The notes below the pieces were generated by a model. It had not been told where the DNA came from and made no database searches. It worked only from the letters and a program-made list of their open reading frames with translations. From the NCBI RefSeq assembly GCF_015477775.1, contig NZ_JADLQO010000009.1, positions 186,001 through 250,000 of the forward strand: 64,000 bases of DNA, given 5' to 3'. This DNA is from Nocardia abscessus. GTDB taxonomy: Bacteria; Actinomycetota; Actinomycetes; Mycobacteriales; Mycobacteriaceae. Made by a program: the position numbers and the translations under genes. Shown one piece after another: positions 17,608-25,973 of this stretch (positions within the stretch are counted from its first letter, which is position 1; each line of letters begins with the position of its first letter).

Positions 17608-18408
17608 GTGACTGAAACAACTGAGCATCCCGGTCGCAGCGGCGGCGAAATCACGACAGCACAGAACCTTCCGGCCGATCTCGTCGAGCGGTATCGCCGA
17701 GACGGCTACGTCCACATTCCACGAGTACTCCATGCGACGGAAGTGGAGGCGTTCCTGGCCGACGCCCTTTCCCAATTGCACCAGCAGCCCACGGTCTCTT
17801 GGGATGCGCCCGAGGGCGGGAACGTGATGGATTGGGTCGCCGAACCGGAAATCGCCAGTGCGCAGATGCGAGGGCTCGCACTGCACCCCGAGATCACCGC
17901 CATCGCCGAGCGTCTGGCCGGGAGGCGGTTACGCATGTTCAAATCCGAACTGTTGCGCAAGCATTCGTCGGGAAGTGCCCGCACACCGTTGCACATCGAT
18001 GAGCCTGCTTTTCCCATCGCGGCGGCGCCGGTCACCCTCACCGCCTGGGTGGCGCTGGTCGACGTGCCCGTGGAGCGCGGATGCCTGACGTTCCTTCCGG
18101 GATCACACCGCTGGCCCGGCGACACGGTCCCCACGGACGGTGAGCCGTTCGACGTTCGACCGGAATTGCGGTGGTGGCCCCGAGTGACAGTTCCGCTGCG
18201 AGCCGGTGACTGCACTTTCCACCACTCCCGGCTGGTCCACTCGGCCGGTGCGAATCACACGGAGGCGACCCGGATTTCACTGGCATCGGTGTACATGGAC
18301 GCAGAGGCGGTCTATCACCCCAACCCGGATTCGTGGTATCAGGACAAGGTGCCGGACCGGGAGCCCGGACAAGCACTCGTCGGCGACCGTTACCCGCGCC
18401 TCAGCTGA
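17608..18408 (+). CDS. PhyH-type Fe(II)/2-oxoglutarate dioxygenase
   Basis: A 266-residue phytanoyl-CoA-dioxygenase-like protein. The iron ligands are the HxD in LHIDEPAF and the distal histidine in VHSAGANH; the 2-oxoglutarate arginine is in ATRISLAS. FLPGSHRWPGD is the usual conserved turn. It starts at GTG 17608, 31 bases after the SDR stop, with no overlap and no clear promoter between, so it may be the last gene of the biosynthetic operon. A 13-bp hairpin follows 7 bases after its stop. Such enzymes hydroxylate small molecules or acyl chains. Membership in the pathway is inferred from spacing and the terminator-like element. Confidence 0.85.
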   Translation: MTETTEHPGRSGGEITTAQNLPADLVERYRRDGYVHIPRVLHATEVEAFLADALSQLHQQPTVSWDAPEGGNVMDWVAEPEIASAQMRGLALHPEITAIAERLAGRRLRMFKSELLRKHSSGSARTPLHIDEPAFPIAAAPVTLTAWVALVDVPVERGCLTFLPGSHRWPGDTVPTDGEPFDVRPELRWWPRVTVPLRAGDCTFHHSRLVHSAGANHTEATRISLASVYMDAEAVYHPNPDSWYQDKVPDREPGQALVGDRYPRLS

Positions 18409-18414
18409 ATCCGT

Positions 18415-18459
18415 CACTCGCGTGGGTGCCTACGGACTGCCACGGAACCCACGCGAGTG
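18415..18459 (+). terminator. Hairpin after the biosynthetic operon
   Basis: CACTCGCGTGGGT at 18415-18427 is the exact reverse complement of 18447-18459, with a 19-base loop. It starts 7 bases after the dioxygenase stop. There is no T-tract, as is common for actinobacterial terminators. It marks the likely 3' end of the transcript that starts before the window. Confidence 0.6.
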
Positions 18460-18613
18460 CAGGGGAGTGAGCATCGCTCGGTCGGGGCGAGCTCTGCCGC
18501 GAAAGGTCGCGATGTGACACGTGCGGCCCACCGGCCCTGACGAGGCTCAGCGCCTGCGATGCGAACACCGCTTCGGGGCGGCTGCACATCGAGAAGCGAC
18601 GAACGACGATATG

Positions 18614-18769
18614 CCAGCCGCGCTCGTGGGTCGGACCGGAGAAGCCGAAACCCGGGATGGACGGAATCACCAGGTGGAAGTCACGCGACAGCGGCTCGAT
18701 CACGTCGAGGAAATCCGGGTACGAACCGGGTCAGCCGTGGATGAGGATCAGCGCGAGCGCACCGGTTTC
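18614..18769 (-). pseudogene. Epoxide hydrolase remnant with a nonsense codon
   Basis: Read on the minus strand, this stretch encodes the oxyanion-hole region of an EHN-type epoxide hydrolase: LILIHG, then TGA (18733-18731), then PGSYPDFLDVIEPLSRDF, VIPSIPGFGFSGP and THERGW. The family motif is HGWPGS, so the tryptophan TGG has become TGA. Homology stops on both sides, leaving about 50 codons of a gene of roughly 380. It is a decayed fragment, not a working gene. Confidence 0.8.
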
Positions 18770-18908
18770 GGAGGCCGGACGTGGTACTGCCGGTGGCCAC
18801 GCTTCACGGCCGGGGGCACGGCAGAATGATCGGATGGTTGTGGCGATGGACGGCTCGAGTTCAGCTCGAAGCCAACGGGTGGTCGGGCGCGGTCGGTACG
18901 CATCGTTG

Positions 18909-20477
18909 GTGAAATCGCACCGCAGTACCCGAAGCGCGCTCGTCATGGTGGCCGTGTGCGCGAGCGCCGTTCTGTCCGCATGCTCGTCGTCGAGTTCGGA
19001 GGGGGACTTCACGGCCACCAGGGATCAGCCCTTGGTGATCTCGCTGGACGATCTACTCGCCGAGGCGGGCGGCAGCGCCGCGGTCGGGATCGCCGATCCG
19101 CGGCACGGCACGATCACCCGGCGCACCGACGGTGCGGTGGTGTACACGCCGGCGGCCGGGTACACCGGGTCCGACAGCATCACCGTGACCACCACCGACG
19201 CCGTGAAGCTGTTCACCACCGATATTCCGCCGCTCGGCGACTTCGGCGGGGTGAGCGTGCAGGGCAGCGGGTACGGGTCGGCGTTCACCCCGGTGCCCGG
19301 ATCGACCGACGAGTTCTACGGTCTCACCGACCGCGGTCCGAATGTGGACGGCAAGGCCAAGAACGAGAAGCTCACGCCCATACCGTCTTTTACGCCCACC
19401 ATCGCCAAGTTCAAGATGGTCGGAACCGAGGCGGTACTGGAGAACACCATCCCTCTGAAGGATTCGGCGGGCCGGCCGTTCAACGGCCTGGTCGACACCT
19501 CCGCCGGCACCGGCGAAACCATCCGCGGCCTCGACGGCGCCATCCTGCCGCCCACCGATCACGGCATCGACAGCGAGGGCCTGGCGGCGATGCCCGACGG
19601 TAGCTTCTGGGTGTCCGACGAGTATGGGCCGTTCCTCGTGCACTTCGATGCCAACGGCACCGAGCTGGAGCGGCTGGCGCCGGGCCGCGGGCTGCCCAAG
19701 GAGCTTTCGTTGCGCACCCCCAACCAGGGGATGGAGGGGCTCACCGTCACGCCGGACGGCAACACACTGGTCGGCATCGTGCAGAGCGCACTGAACGAGC
19801 CGGGAGTCGCATCGACGCGTGAGGTGCCCATGACACGTATCGTCACCGTGGATCTGAAGACCCGGGACGTCGAAGAATTCGTGTATCCGCTCGAGGATCC
19901 GAAGCAGAAGCTCGCGGTCTCCGAGATCACCGCGCTGAGCAATACCACCTTCCTGGTCGACGAGCGCGACGGCAAGAAAACTCCCAAGGCGAACAAGAAG
20001 CTCTGGACCATCGACATCACCGGCGCCACCGATGTCGGCCCCCAGGCGAAGGTCCAAGGTGCGCAATACGATCCGGAGTTGGGCCTGCTTGTCGACGGCA
20101 AGCCGCTGGAACTCCTCGTCGGCGCCGTACCCACCGCCGACGGCGTCGCCGTGCTCCGGAAGGCGGGCATCACCCCCGTCGCCAAGAAGTCCAACCTGGA
20201 CCTCGGCGGCCTGCTGGACAGCCTCGACGGTAACGGCAAGTTCTTCGGTCACGACAAGATCGAGGGCGTCGCCACCCGTGACGGCGGCAAGACCCTCTAC
20301 ATCGCCGCCGACAGCGACTTCGGCATCGAGGCCGCCACCGGCGACCAGCCGCCCTTCGGACTGAAGGCCAAGCTCCTCGCCAACGGCGTGCAGGACTCGG
20401 GTGAGGTGCTGATGGTCGACACCACCAAGCTGCCCGCCAAGACGCAGGCGAAGACGATCACGATAACCGTGAAGTAG
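18909..20477 (+). CDS. Esterase-like-phytase lipoprotein with cadherin-like N-terminal domain
   Basis: A secreted lipoprotein. From GTG 18909 the N-terminus is a basic region, a hydrophobic run and the lipobox LSAC at residues 22-25; ATG 18834 and 18846 are in-frame alternatives that give an overlong N-region. Residues about 35-100 form an Ig/cadherin-like unit ending in TPAAGYTGSDS. The rest is the esterase-like activity of phytase domain (DUF4394-like propeller): YGSAFTPVPG, FYGLTDRGPNVDG, DSEGLAAMPDG, VSDEYGPF, NQGMEGLTVTPDG and KIEGVATRDGG. It should sit on the outer face of the cytoplasmic membrane. The substrate is unknown; phosphate ester hydrolysis is inferred from the domain name only. 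Confidence 0.83.
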   Translation: MKSHRSTRSALVMVAVCASAVLSACSSSSSEGDFTATRDQPLVISLDDLLAEAGGSAAVGIADPRHGTITRRTDGAVVYTPAAGYTGSDSITVTTTDAVKLFTTDIPPLGDFGGVSVQGSGYGSAFTPVPGSTDEFYGLTDRGPNVDGKAKNEKLTPIPSFTPTIAKFKMVGTEAVLENTIPLKDSAGRPFNGLVDTSAGTGETIRGLDGAILPPTDHGIDSEGLAAMPDGSFWVSDEYGPFLVHFDANGTELERLAPGRGLPKELSLRTPNQGMEGLTVTPDGNTLVGIVQSALNEPGVASTREVPMTRIVTVDLKTRDVEEFVYPLEDPKQKLAVSEITALSNTTFLVDERDGKKTPKANKKLWTIDITGATDVGPQAKVQGAQYDPELGLLVDGKPLELLVGAVPTADGVAVLRKAGITPVAKKSNLDLGGLLDSLDGNGKFFGHDKIEGVATRDGGKTLYIAADSDFGIEAATGDQPPFGLKAKLLANGVQDSGEVLMVDTTKLPAKTQAKTITITVK

Positions 20478-20569
20478 GTCCCACCGAGCGGCGAGAACGC
20501 GCGGTGCCCGGCGCAGGCTTCCCCTTTATGGTTATGGCCGACGGGCCGGTCCGTCGAGAGGAGTTGCCG

Positions 20570-21832
20570 ATGGATGCCGAACACTTCCTGCCGTTCCGCA
20601 AGAGCGCGGTGATCTCTCTGTGTGCCGATGAACTCCCCGATGCGGAACGCGAATCGTTCGTGGAGTTCGCGAGTCTGCTCGCGGCGGTGGTGCACTACGA
20701 GTTCCACGTGCGCGGTGAGGCTGTGCTCGATGCCTATCAGCTCGTCGATCCCGCGGAGGACGAGCGGACGGTCCGTGCCGCTACGGCAGAGGATCGGGCG
20801 GCGGCGCGGGTGAGAGTGGAAGGTGAGCTGGTCGCGCTGGCCGAAGCGGCGGATTTCACCCGTATCGATGCCGCTGAGATCGAGCGCGCGTTCGCCGAGC
20901 ACTCCCTGGTGAAGGTGCGCTTGGAGGTCGACCAGGAAGACGTCGATACCGCGATGTTCTTCCGGCGCGGGGTATCGCAGCGCACCGAACAGGTGAGGTG
21001 GCTGTTCGGTTTGCGGCGGCGCAGCATCGAATTCACCAGTTACGGCAAGGTTTTGGTGTACATCGCATTCACCGAGCGTCCGGAGGCCGTCGCGGATCGG
21101 CCCAACGGCGGTGTGCTGCTGAAACTGTTCCAGAACGTCCCGAAGAACGACCTCGAGATGCTGTATCCGAGCGTTCGGGTCCGGATGCGGCCGCTGGACA
21201 AGTTGTTGATCGGGGTGCCCGCGGTGGTCTCCGGAATCGTCGTGGTGGTCACCAAGCTGGTCGCCTCGCTGGGGCCGCTGGTGCTGATGCTGGCGTTCTG
21301 GATCGGGCTGCGCGAGGAATCCGTACGGCTGGATCAGGCCACGCTGATCACCCTCGGCGCCGGGTTGGCCGCCTTCGGCGGTTACCTGGTGCGGCAATTC
21401 TCCAAGTTCAAAAACCGCAAGATCAAGTTGATGAAGGCGCTGTCGGAACACCTCTACTTCCGCAATCTCGACAACGATGCGGGAGTGTTCCACCATCTAC
21501 TCGGCGCCGCCGAGGAATCCGAGGTCAAGGAAGCCATCCTGGCCTACCACTTCCTGCGCACGGCCGACCGCCCGCTCACCGCCGCCGAACTCGATCGACT
21601 GGTGGAGGACTGGTTCCGCCGGCGGTGGGGGACCACCTTCGACTTCCAGATCCGCGACGGGCTCCGCCGACTCCGGGAATGGGAACTTCTCATCGAGCAC
21701 GAGCGCGGCACACTCGGCGCGCTGCCGCTCGACGAGGCGAAACAGCGGCTGGATCATCACTGGGACAACCTGTTTCGTGTCGGACCACCGGCCGACGAAA
21801 GGCCGCGCCGGGCCGAGGTCACATCCGGCTGA
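20570..21832 (+). CDS. DUF3754 / TMEM143-like membrane protein
   Basis: A 420-residue protein of the DUF3754 (TMEM143-like) family. Start ATG 20570 has GAGAGGAG seven bases upstream. The N-terminal 200 residues are soluble. The family core PNGGVLLKLFQNVPKNDLEM leads to MLYPSVRVRMRPLDKLLIGVP and two membrane segments (about residues 225-250 and 260-290), followed by KFKNRKIKLMKALSEHLYF and a cytosolic helical C-terminal region. No enzyme motif is visible and the function of the family is not known. It lies alone between the lipoprotein gene and the convergent HEAT/MerR pair. Confidence 0.8.
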   Translation: MDAEHFLPFRKSAVISLCADELPDAERESFVEFASLLAAVVHYEFHVRGEAVLDAYQLVDPAEDERTVRAATAEDRAAARVRVEGELVALAEAADFTRIDAAEIERAFAEHSLVKVRLEVDQEDVDTAMFFRRGVSQRTEQVRWLFGLRRRSIEFTSYGKVLVYIAFTERPEAVADRPNGGVLLKLFQNVPKNDLEMLYPSVRVRMRPLDKLLIGVPAVVSGIVVVVTKLVASLGPLVLMLAFWIGLREESVRLDQATLITLGAGLAAFGGYLVRQFSKFKNRKIKLMKALSEHLYFRNLDNDAGVFHHLLGAAEESEVKEAILAYHFLRTADRPLTAAELDRLVEDWFRRRWGTTFDFQIRDGLRRLREWELLIEHERGTLGALPLDEAKQRLDHHWDNLFRVGPPADERPRRAEVTSG

Positions 21833-21860
21833 AGCCGGCGCCTCGATCTGCGGCACGAGT

Positions 21861-22874
21861 TCAGTGGTCGGACCGCTCTTCGATCACTCCCGCGAGGGCC
21901 GACGCGATGAGGGCGACAGCCCGATCATCGTCGTGGGCCAATTGCTGCAGGACGCCCAGCGCGATGGTTCCCGGCATCTCGGCGAATGCCTGGGCCAGGC
22001 GTATCCGCACTGCGGAGTCCGCCGCGTGTGCGGCGAGCTCGTCGATCAGCGCACCCATGATCCGGTCAGCGAGCCCGGGGTCCAGTGCCAATGTTCCCAG
22101 GACCTCGGCCGCCTCGACGTCGCCCGTCCCCTCGACCACCATGCCGACGAGCGTCGGCACGGCCGCGGTCACGCCCCGCTTGCCCAACGCCAGACCGGCA
22201 TGCCCGCGCACCGTCGGGTCGGAGTCCCCGAGTGCGTCCGCGAGCAACGCGCTCGCTTCGTCACCGGACATCTCGGCGATCGCCAGGACCGCGCGCCTCC
22301 GGATGTCGACGTTCTCCGAGTGCACGCCGGACGCCACGCTCGCCACGCCGTCACCGCCTGCCCGGGCGAGGGCCCACCGTAGGGCGCCGGCGACATTAGG
22401 ATCCGATTCGGCGAGGACCGCCCCGGCCAGCAGCTCGATGGGAACCGGCACGTCCTCGGCCGGGGCCAGGACGGTTTGTTGCCGGCGCGCGGCATCGGGC
22501 GAGTTCAGCCCGTGCAGGAGCTCGACGATGCGCAGGACGTCCTGCCAGCCGGAGGGCGCCGAGGCATCGACCGTACGGAGTCGCTCGAGTAGCTCCTGCT
22601 CCCGATGCAGTCGCTCTTCGGTCCGTCGGATGAGGTCACCGACCAGTGCGGACGGCGTGAAGGCCGGATCCTCCAGAGCGCGTCCGATCTGTCGCAGCGA
22701 CAATCCCAGAGACCGTAGGCATTCCACGTGGAAAATCCGGCGAATGTCCTCGGCGGAGTACTCGCGGTAGCCGCCGACGGTGCGGCCCGTCGGTCGCACC
22801 AGCCCGAGGTTGTCGTAGTGCCTGAGCATCCGGGTGCTCACCCCCGAGCGGCGGGCCACCTCGCCGATCAGCAC
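21861..22874 (-). CDS. MerR-type regulator with C-terminal HEAT repeats
   Basis: A 337-residue protein. Residues 1-70 are a MerR winged helix: IGEVARRSGVSTRMLRHYDN, RTVGGYREYS, then a dimerisation coiled coil through about residue 120 (RTEERLHREQELLERL). From about residue 150 the chain is alanine/leucine-rich helical repeats of HEAT/PBS-lyase type (SDPNVAGALRWALARAG, NVDIRRRAVLAIAEM, SDPTVRGHAGLALGKRG). GTG 22874 overlaps the TGA of the upstream HEAT gene, so the two are translationally coupled. A MerR with a repeat scaffold as sensor would bind a protein or peptide rather than a metal, which is an inference. Confidence 0.85.
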   Translation of the reverse strand: MLIGEVARRSGVSTRMLRHYDNLGLVRPTGRTVGGYREYSAEDIRRIFHVECLRSLGLSLRQIGRALEDPAFTPSALVGDLIRRTEERLHREQELLERLRTVDASAPSGWQDVLRIVELLHGLNSPDAARRQQTVLAPAEDVPVPIELLAGAVLAESDPNVAGALRWALARAGGDGVASVASGVHSENVDIRRRAVLAIAEMSGDEASALLADALGDSDPTVRGHAGLALGKRGVTAAVPTLVGMVVEGTGDVEAAEVLGTLALDPGLADRIMGALIDELAAHAADSAVRIRLAQAFAEMPGTIALGVLQQLAHDDDRAVALIASALAGVIEERSDH

Positions 22875-23563
22875 GCTGTTCCCTCGACCCGTTCCGGACC
22901 GAGCGCGACGATCCGTTTCGCCTCGTCGACTGCTGGGTCGAAACCGGCATCCGGGTCGTGCAGAAGCCGCTGGGTGGCGCGGGCATGCGCACGCACCGTC
23001 GGGTCCGCGCTCGCCAGTCCCGTCTGCAGGACGGGCTCGATCACGTCGCCGAGTGCGACCAGTGCTCGGCTGAGACTCATTCGCACATTCCGGTCGCCGC
23101 GACCGAGTTGTGCGGCCAGTTCCGCGGCCAGCGCCTTCTGTTCCTCGGCGGGCACGAGGACGACCGCGGCACGCCATGCGCTGCGCGCGACATCGTCGTC
23201 GGCGTCGTGCAGCAACGACCGCGTGATCGCGGGCCACGCATTCACGTCCCCGATCTTGGACAGCGTATGCAACGCCTGGCTGCGCGCCTGAGCGTGCTCG
23301 GAACGGAGCTCCGCGCACAGTCTGGGCACCGTGACCTCCGCCGGGAAGCGGGTCAACGCCCAGGTGAGCATGTCGCGCACGAAAAAGTCCGGCTCGATCG
23401 CGCACCGTGCGACGAGGGTCTCGATGAGCTCCGGGTCGGGGCGCGTACCGGCGGCCAGAGCCGCCTGGAGCCGCGTCGACGAGTTTCCGGCACCCAACGC
23501 GTCGAGCAGGCGCGTGTCCTGTGAATTCCTGTGTGGCGAGTTGATGGGGACCACCTCCTGCAC
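22868..23563 (-). CDS. HEAT-repeat protein
   Basis: A 231-residue all-helical repeat protein: AIEPDFFVRDMLTWALTRFP, HAQARSQALHTLSKIGD, DADDDVARSAWRAAVVLVP, RNVRMSLSRALVALGD and ADPTVRAHARATQRLLHD are five successive repeats. It starts at GTG 23563 and ends inside the start codon of the MerR-HEAT gene. Its repeats resemble the C-terminal half of that regulator, so the two may form a complex or compete for a ligand. No enzyme motif is visible. Confidence 0.8.
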   Translation of the reverse strand: MQEVVPINSPHRNSQDTRLLDALGAGNSSTRLQAALAAGTRPDPELIETLVARCAIEPDFFVRDMLTWALTRFPAEVTVPRLCAELRSEHAQARSQALHTLSKIGDVNAWPAITRSLLHDADDDVARSAWRAAVVLVPAEEQKALAAELAAQLGRGDRNVRMSLSRALVALGDVIEPVLQTGLASADPTVRAHARATQRLLHDPDAGFDPAVDEAKRIVALGPERVEGTAC

Positions 23564-23708
23564 TCAGTGAAGACCTTGTCACGGTGTCAACGTCAAGTCG
23601 TGATTCGAGGGCGTCAGCTACCGCCGTCGCCCCGTGCCCGGTGCGGGTCAAGCGGAGGGGCAGCGTGTGGCCGGCTACCCCGCAGCCCAGCCGCTGGTAG
23701 CGCGGAGG

Positions 23709-24557
23709 TCAGGTTTCGGTGCGTGTGATCCAGTCGATGAGATCGTCCTCGACTTCCTCGCGGTTGAGCTCGTTGAGAATCTCGTGCCGGGCGTCCGGGT
23801 AGGCCCGGTAGGTGATGTCGGTCAGACCAGCGTCGCGGTAGCGCCGTACTTGAAGGTCGCTCAGGCGCAGCTTGTCGTTGAGCGGGTCGGCGTCGCCGAC
23901 CATCACGTAGAGCGGCAGATCACTGCGGATTCCTCGAGGTTCGGCCAGCCGCTCGGTGGCTACGGTGGCCAGCAGCGCCATGTTGGCGGGGTCGATTTCG
24001 AATCCGCACCACGGGTGGGCCAGGTAGGCGTCGACCTGAGCTTCGTCGCGGCTCAGCCAGTCGGCCGACGTGCGCGTCGGCTCGAACTCCCGGTTGAACA
24101 AGGCCGGTAGGTCGCCCTGTGCGGCGGCGATGTCGACGAACAACTCGTCGACGGCCGTGGTGCCACACAGCACGACCTCGTCGACGAGGTCTGCGTGGTC
24201 GAGGAGGTACTGCTGGACGGCGAACGAGCCGAGGCTGTGCCCGAACAGGATCACCGGCAGCCCTGGGTGCTTGTCGCGCAGGATCGTGGTCAGCGTGACC
24301 ATGTCCTCGACCAGCAGATTCCAGCCGTTGTCACCGAGATCGCCGGGGGTGCCAGTCATGCTGTGGCCGTGGCCGCGATGGTCGTTGGCGTAGACGGCGT
24401 ACCCGAGCGCGGCCAGGCGGTCGGCGAGGTGGCTGTAGCGCTCGGCGTATTCGCCCATGCCATGAGCTATTTGGACGACGCCGCGGGGTGCGGCCTCGCC
24501 GGGAAGCCAACTGTGTACATGGATGATTGTGCCGTCACCGCTGGTGAAGGTGGACAT
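23709..24557 (-). CDS. Alpha/beta hydrolase, monoacylglycerol lipase type
   Basis: A 282-residue serine hydrolase (hydrolase_4 / lysophospholipase family). Oxyanion residues lie in AHGMGEYAERY, ANDHRGHGHS follows, the nucleophile is S108 in GHSLGS, and the acid and base are in VGDADPLND and DARHEILNE. ATG 24557 has AGGAG nine bases upstream. There is no signal peptide. It cleaves monoacylglycerols or similar esters. It is divergent from the PucR regulator, which may control it. Confidence 0.88.
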   Translation of the reverse strand: MSTFTSGDGTIIHVHSWLPGEAAPRGVVQIAHGMGEYAERYSHLADRLAALGYAVYANDHRGHGHSMTGTPGDLGDNGWNLLVEDMVTLTTILRDKHPGLPVILFGHSLGSFAVQQYLLDHADLVDEVVLCGTTAVDELFVDIAAAQGDLPALFNREFEPTRTSADWLSRDEAQVDAYLAHPWCGFEIDPANMALLATVATERLAEPRGIRSDLPLYVMVGDADPLNDKLRLSDLQVRRYRDAGLTDITYRAYPDARHEILNELNREEVEDDLIDWITRTET

Positions 24558-24674
24558 GGATACTCCTGTGGATCCGTTGAGCTTGTGCGCAGGCACAGCT
24601 GAGGGACGCACGAAATCGTCGCACCGCTGTGACGCCGATCCCATGGACGCGCGGACAGCATCGTCCTCGAACTG

Positions 24675-24690
24675 TTGTTCCCGAGAACAA
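24675..24690. promoter_or_regulatory. Palindrome between lipase and PucR genes
   Basis: TTGTTC-CCGA-GAACAA, a perfect 6-bp inverted repeat with a 4-base centre, lies 25 bases before the PucR start and 118 bases before the lipase start. It is a candidate binding site for the PucR protein. It is not the mycobacterial LexA box, which has the order GAAC-N4-GTTC. Confidence 0.45.
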
Positions 24691-24714
24691 TCAGACCCTC
24701 GGTAAGCTGCGAAG

Positions 24715-25908
24715 ATGTCGAGAACAACGCCGCAACGGGCGATCGTCGACGTCGCCGCGATCCTGCTCGAGCGCATCGACGAACTCGGGCTGCGCCTGGC
24801 TCAGCGCTTCATCGTCGAACTCGACACCTACCGCAACCAGACCCAGGTGCCGTTCGAGACGATCCACACCTCCTGCACCCGCAACCTCACCTTGATGGTG
24901 CGCCACTTCACCTCCACCGCACCACTGGATCCCGAACCGCCCAGGGAGACCGGGCGACTGCGCGCCCAACAGGGGGTGCCGTTGGCGGAAACCCTGCATG
25001 CCTTCCGCATCGGGTTCGAATTCCTGTGGTCGGAACTGGTCGCCGAAGCCCGCCGCCATCCCTCGGTCACCGACGCGATGCTGGTCGACCTGGCCGCGGA
25101 GGTATGGGCGCTGTCGGGCGAGTACTCCGTCGCCGTCGCCGCCGCCTATCGGGAGATGAGTTCGGAACTGATCCTGCAGCGCGAGCACGAACGTTCGGTA
25201 CTCGTGGAGGCGTTGTTCACCGGCGTCATCGCCGACCCGGCCACCCTCGGCGAAGCCACACGAATCCTCGGACTGCCACCTACGGGACGCTACGTGGTGG
25301 TAGCCGCTGACGTGCCCGCCGCGGGTCGCGAAGCGATACCCGGCATCGAGACCGCACTCAACAGCGCGCAGATCACCTCTGCCTGGCGGCTGCTGCCCGA
25401 CCAGCAGATCGGCGTTCTGTCCGTGCCCGAGCCTCGAGAAGCTCTGGCAATCCGCATACTTCGCAAATCCCGCGCGCGCGTCGGGGTGAGCCCGCCCTAC
25501 GATGCGCTCACCGAGACACCACAAGCGCTGCATTTCGCACGCCTCGCATTGAGCGGGCTCGGTAGGCGCGCCTTCGGTGTCGCCCGATTCGACGACAACC
25601 CCCTTGCGATGCTCGTCGCGGCCGCCCCGGCCGAAGCCGAACGAATGGTCCGCCTCCGGCTCGGCCCGCTGCTCGCCCTACCATACGAGGAACGGACCAG
25701 GCTGCTGGAAACACTCGAAACATGGTTCAGTGCGGGAGGTTCGGCCGCGACGACCGGTGAGCGTCTATATCTTCACGCGAACTCCATCCGGTACAGGTTG
25801 CGGCGGATCGAGGAACTGACCGGCTTATCGCTGACGAATCCCGCGGCAGTTCGCGATCTCGGCGCCGCGCTCGAAGCGCTACCGGTGCTCGCAACGCGAC
25901 CACTGTGA
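24715..25908 (+). CDS. PucR-family transcriptional regulator
   Basis: A 397-residue regulator of the PucR/CdaR type. The N-terminal 170 residues are a RsbRD-like helical sensor region (QQGVPLAETLHAFRIGFEFLW). A GGDEF-like middle follows near residues 175-300, and the C-terminal HTH_30 is LYLHANSIRYRLRRIEELTG near residue 350. It starts at ATG 24715 with a GCGAAG upstream. It is divergent from the lipase gene, with a palindrome between them, which suggests local control of a lipid or ester response. Confidence 0.88.
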   Translation: MSRTTPQRAIVDVAAILLERIDELGLRLAQRFIVELDTYRNQTQVPFETIHTSCTRNLTLMVRHFTSTAPLDPEPPRETGRLRAQQGVPLAETLHAFRIGFEFLWSELVAEARRHPSVTDAMLVDLAAEVWALSGEYSVAVAAAYREMSSELILQREHERSVLVEALFTGVIADPATLGEATRILGLPPTGRYVVVAADVPAAGREAIPGIETALNSAQITSAWRLLPDQQIGVLSVPEPREALAIRILRKSRARVGVSPPYDALTETPQALHFARLALSGLGRRAFGVARFDDNPLAMLVAAAPAEAERMVRLRLGPLLALPYEERTRLLETLETWFSAGGSAATTGERLYLHANSIRYRLRRIEELTGLSLTNPAAVRDLGAALEALPVLATRPL

Positions 25909-25973
25909 CAGTTCGCCATGCTGCTGTCGGGAGTAACCAACCAGCCGCGGGAAGTGCTTCCCGCAGAGGGGGG

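Noticed and set aside
18657..18908. N-terminal extension of the phytase-like lipoprotein from ATG 18657
   Set aside because: It would cross the epoxide hydrolase remnant and place about 84 unlikely residues ahead of a standard lipoprotein signal.
21826..21843. CCGGCT/AGCCGG repeat at the end of the DUF3754 gene as a terminator
   Set aside because: Only two bases separate the arms, too few for a hairpin loop.
24675..24690. Possible LexA/SOS box before the PucR gene
   Set aside because: Half-sites are in the order GTTC-N4-GAAC; the mycobacterial SOS box is GAAC-N4-GTTC.
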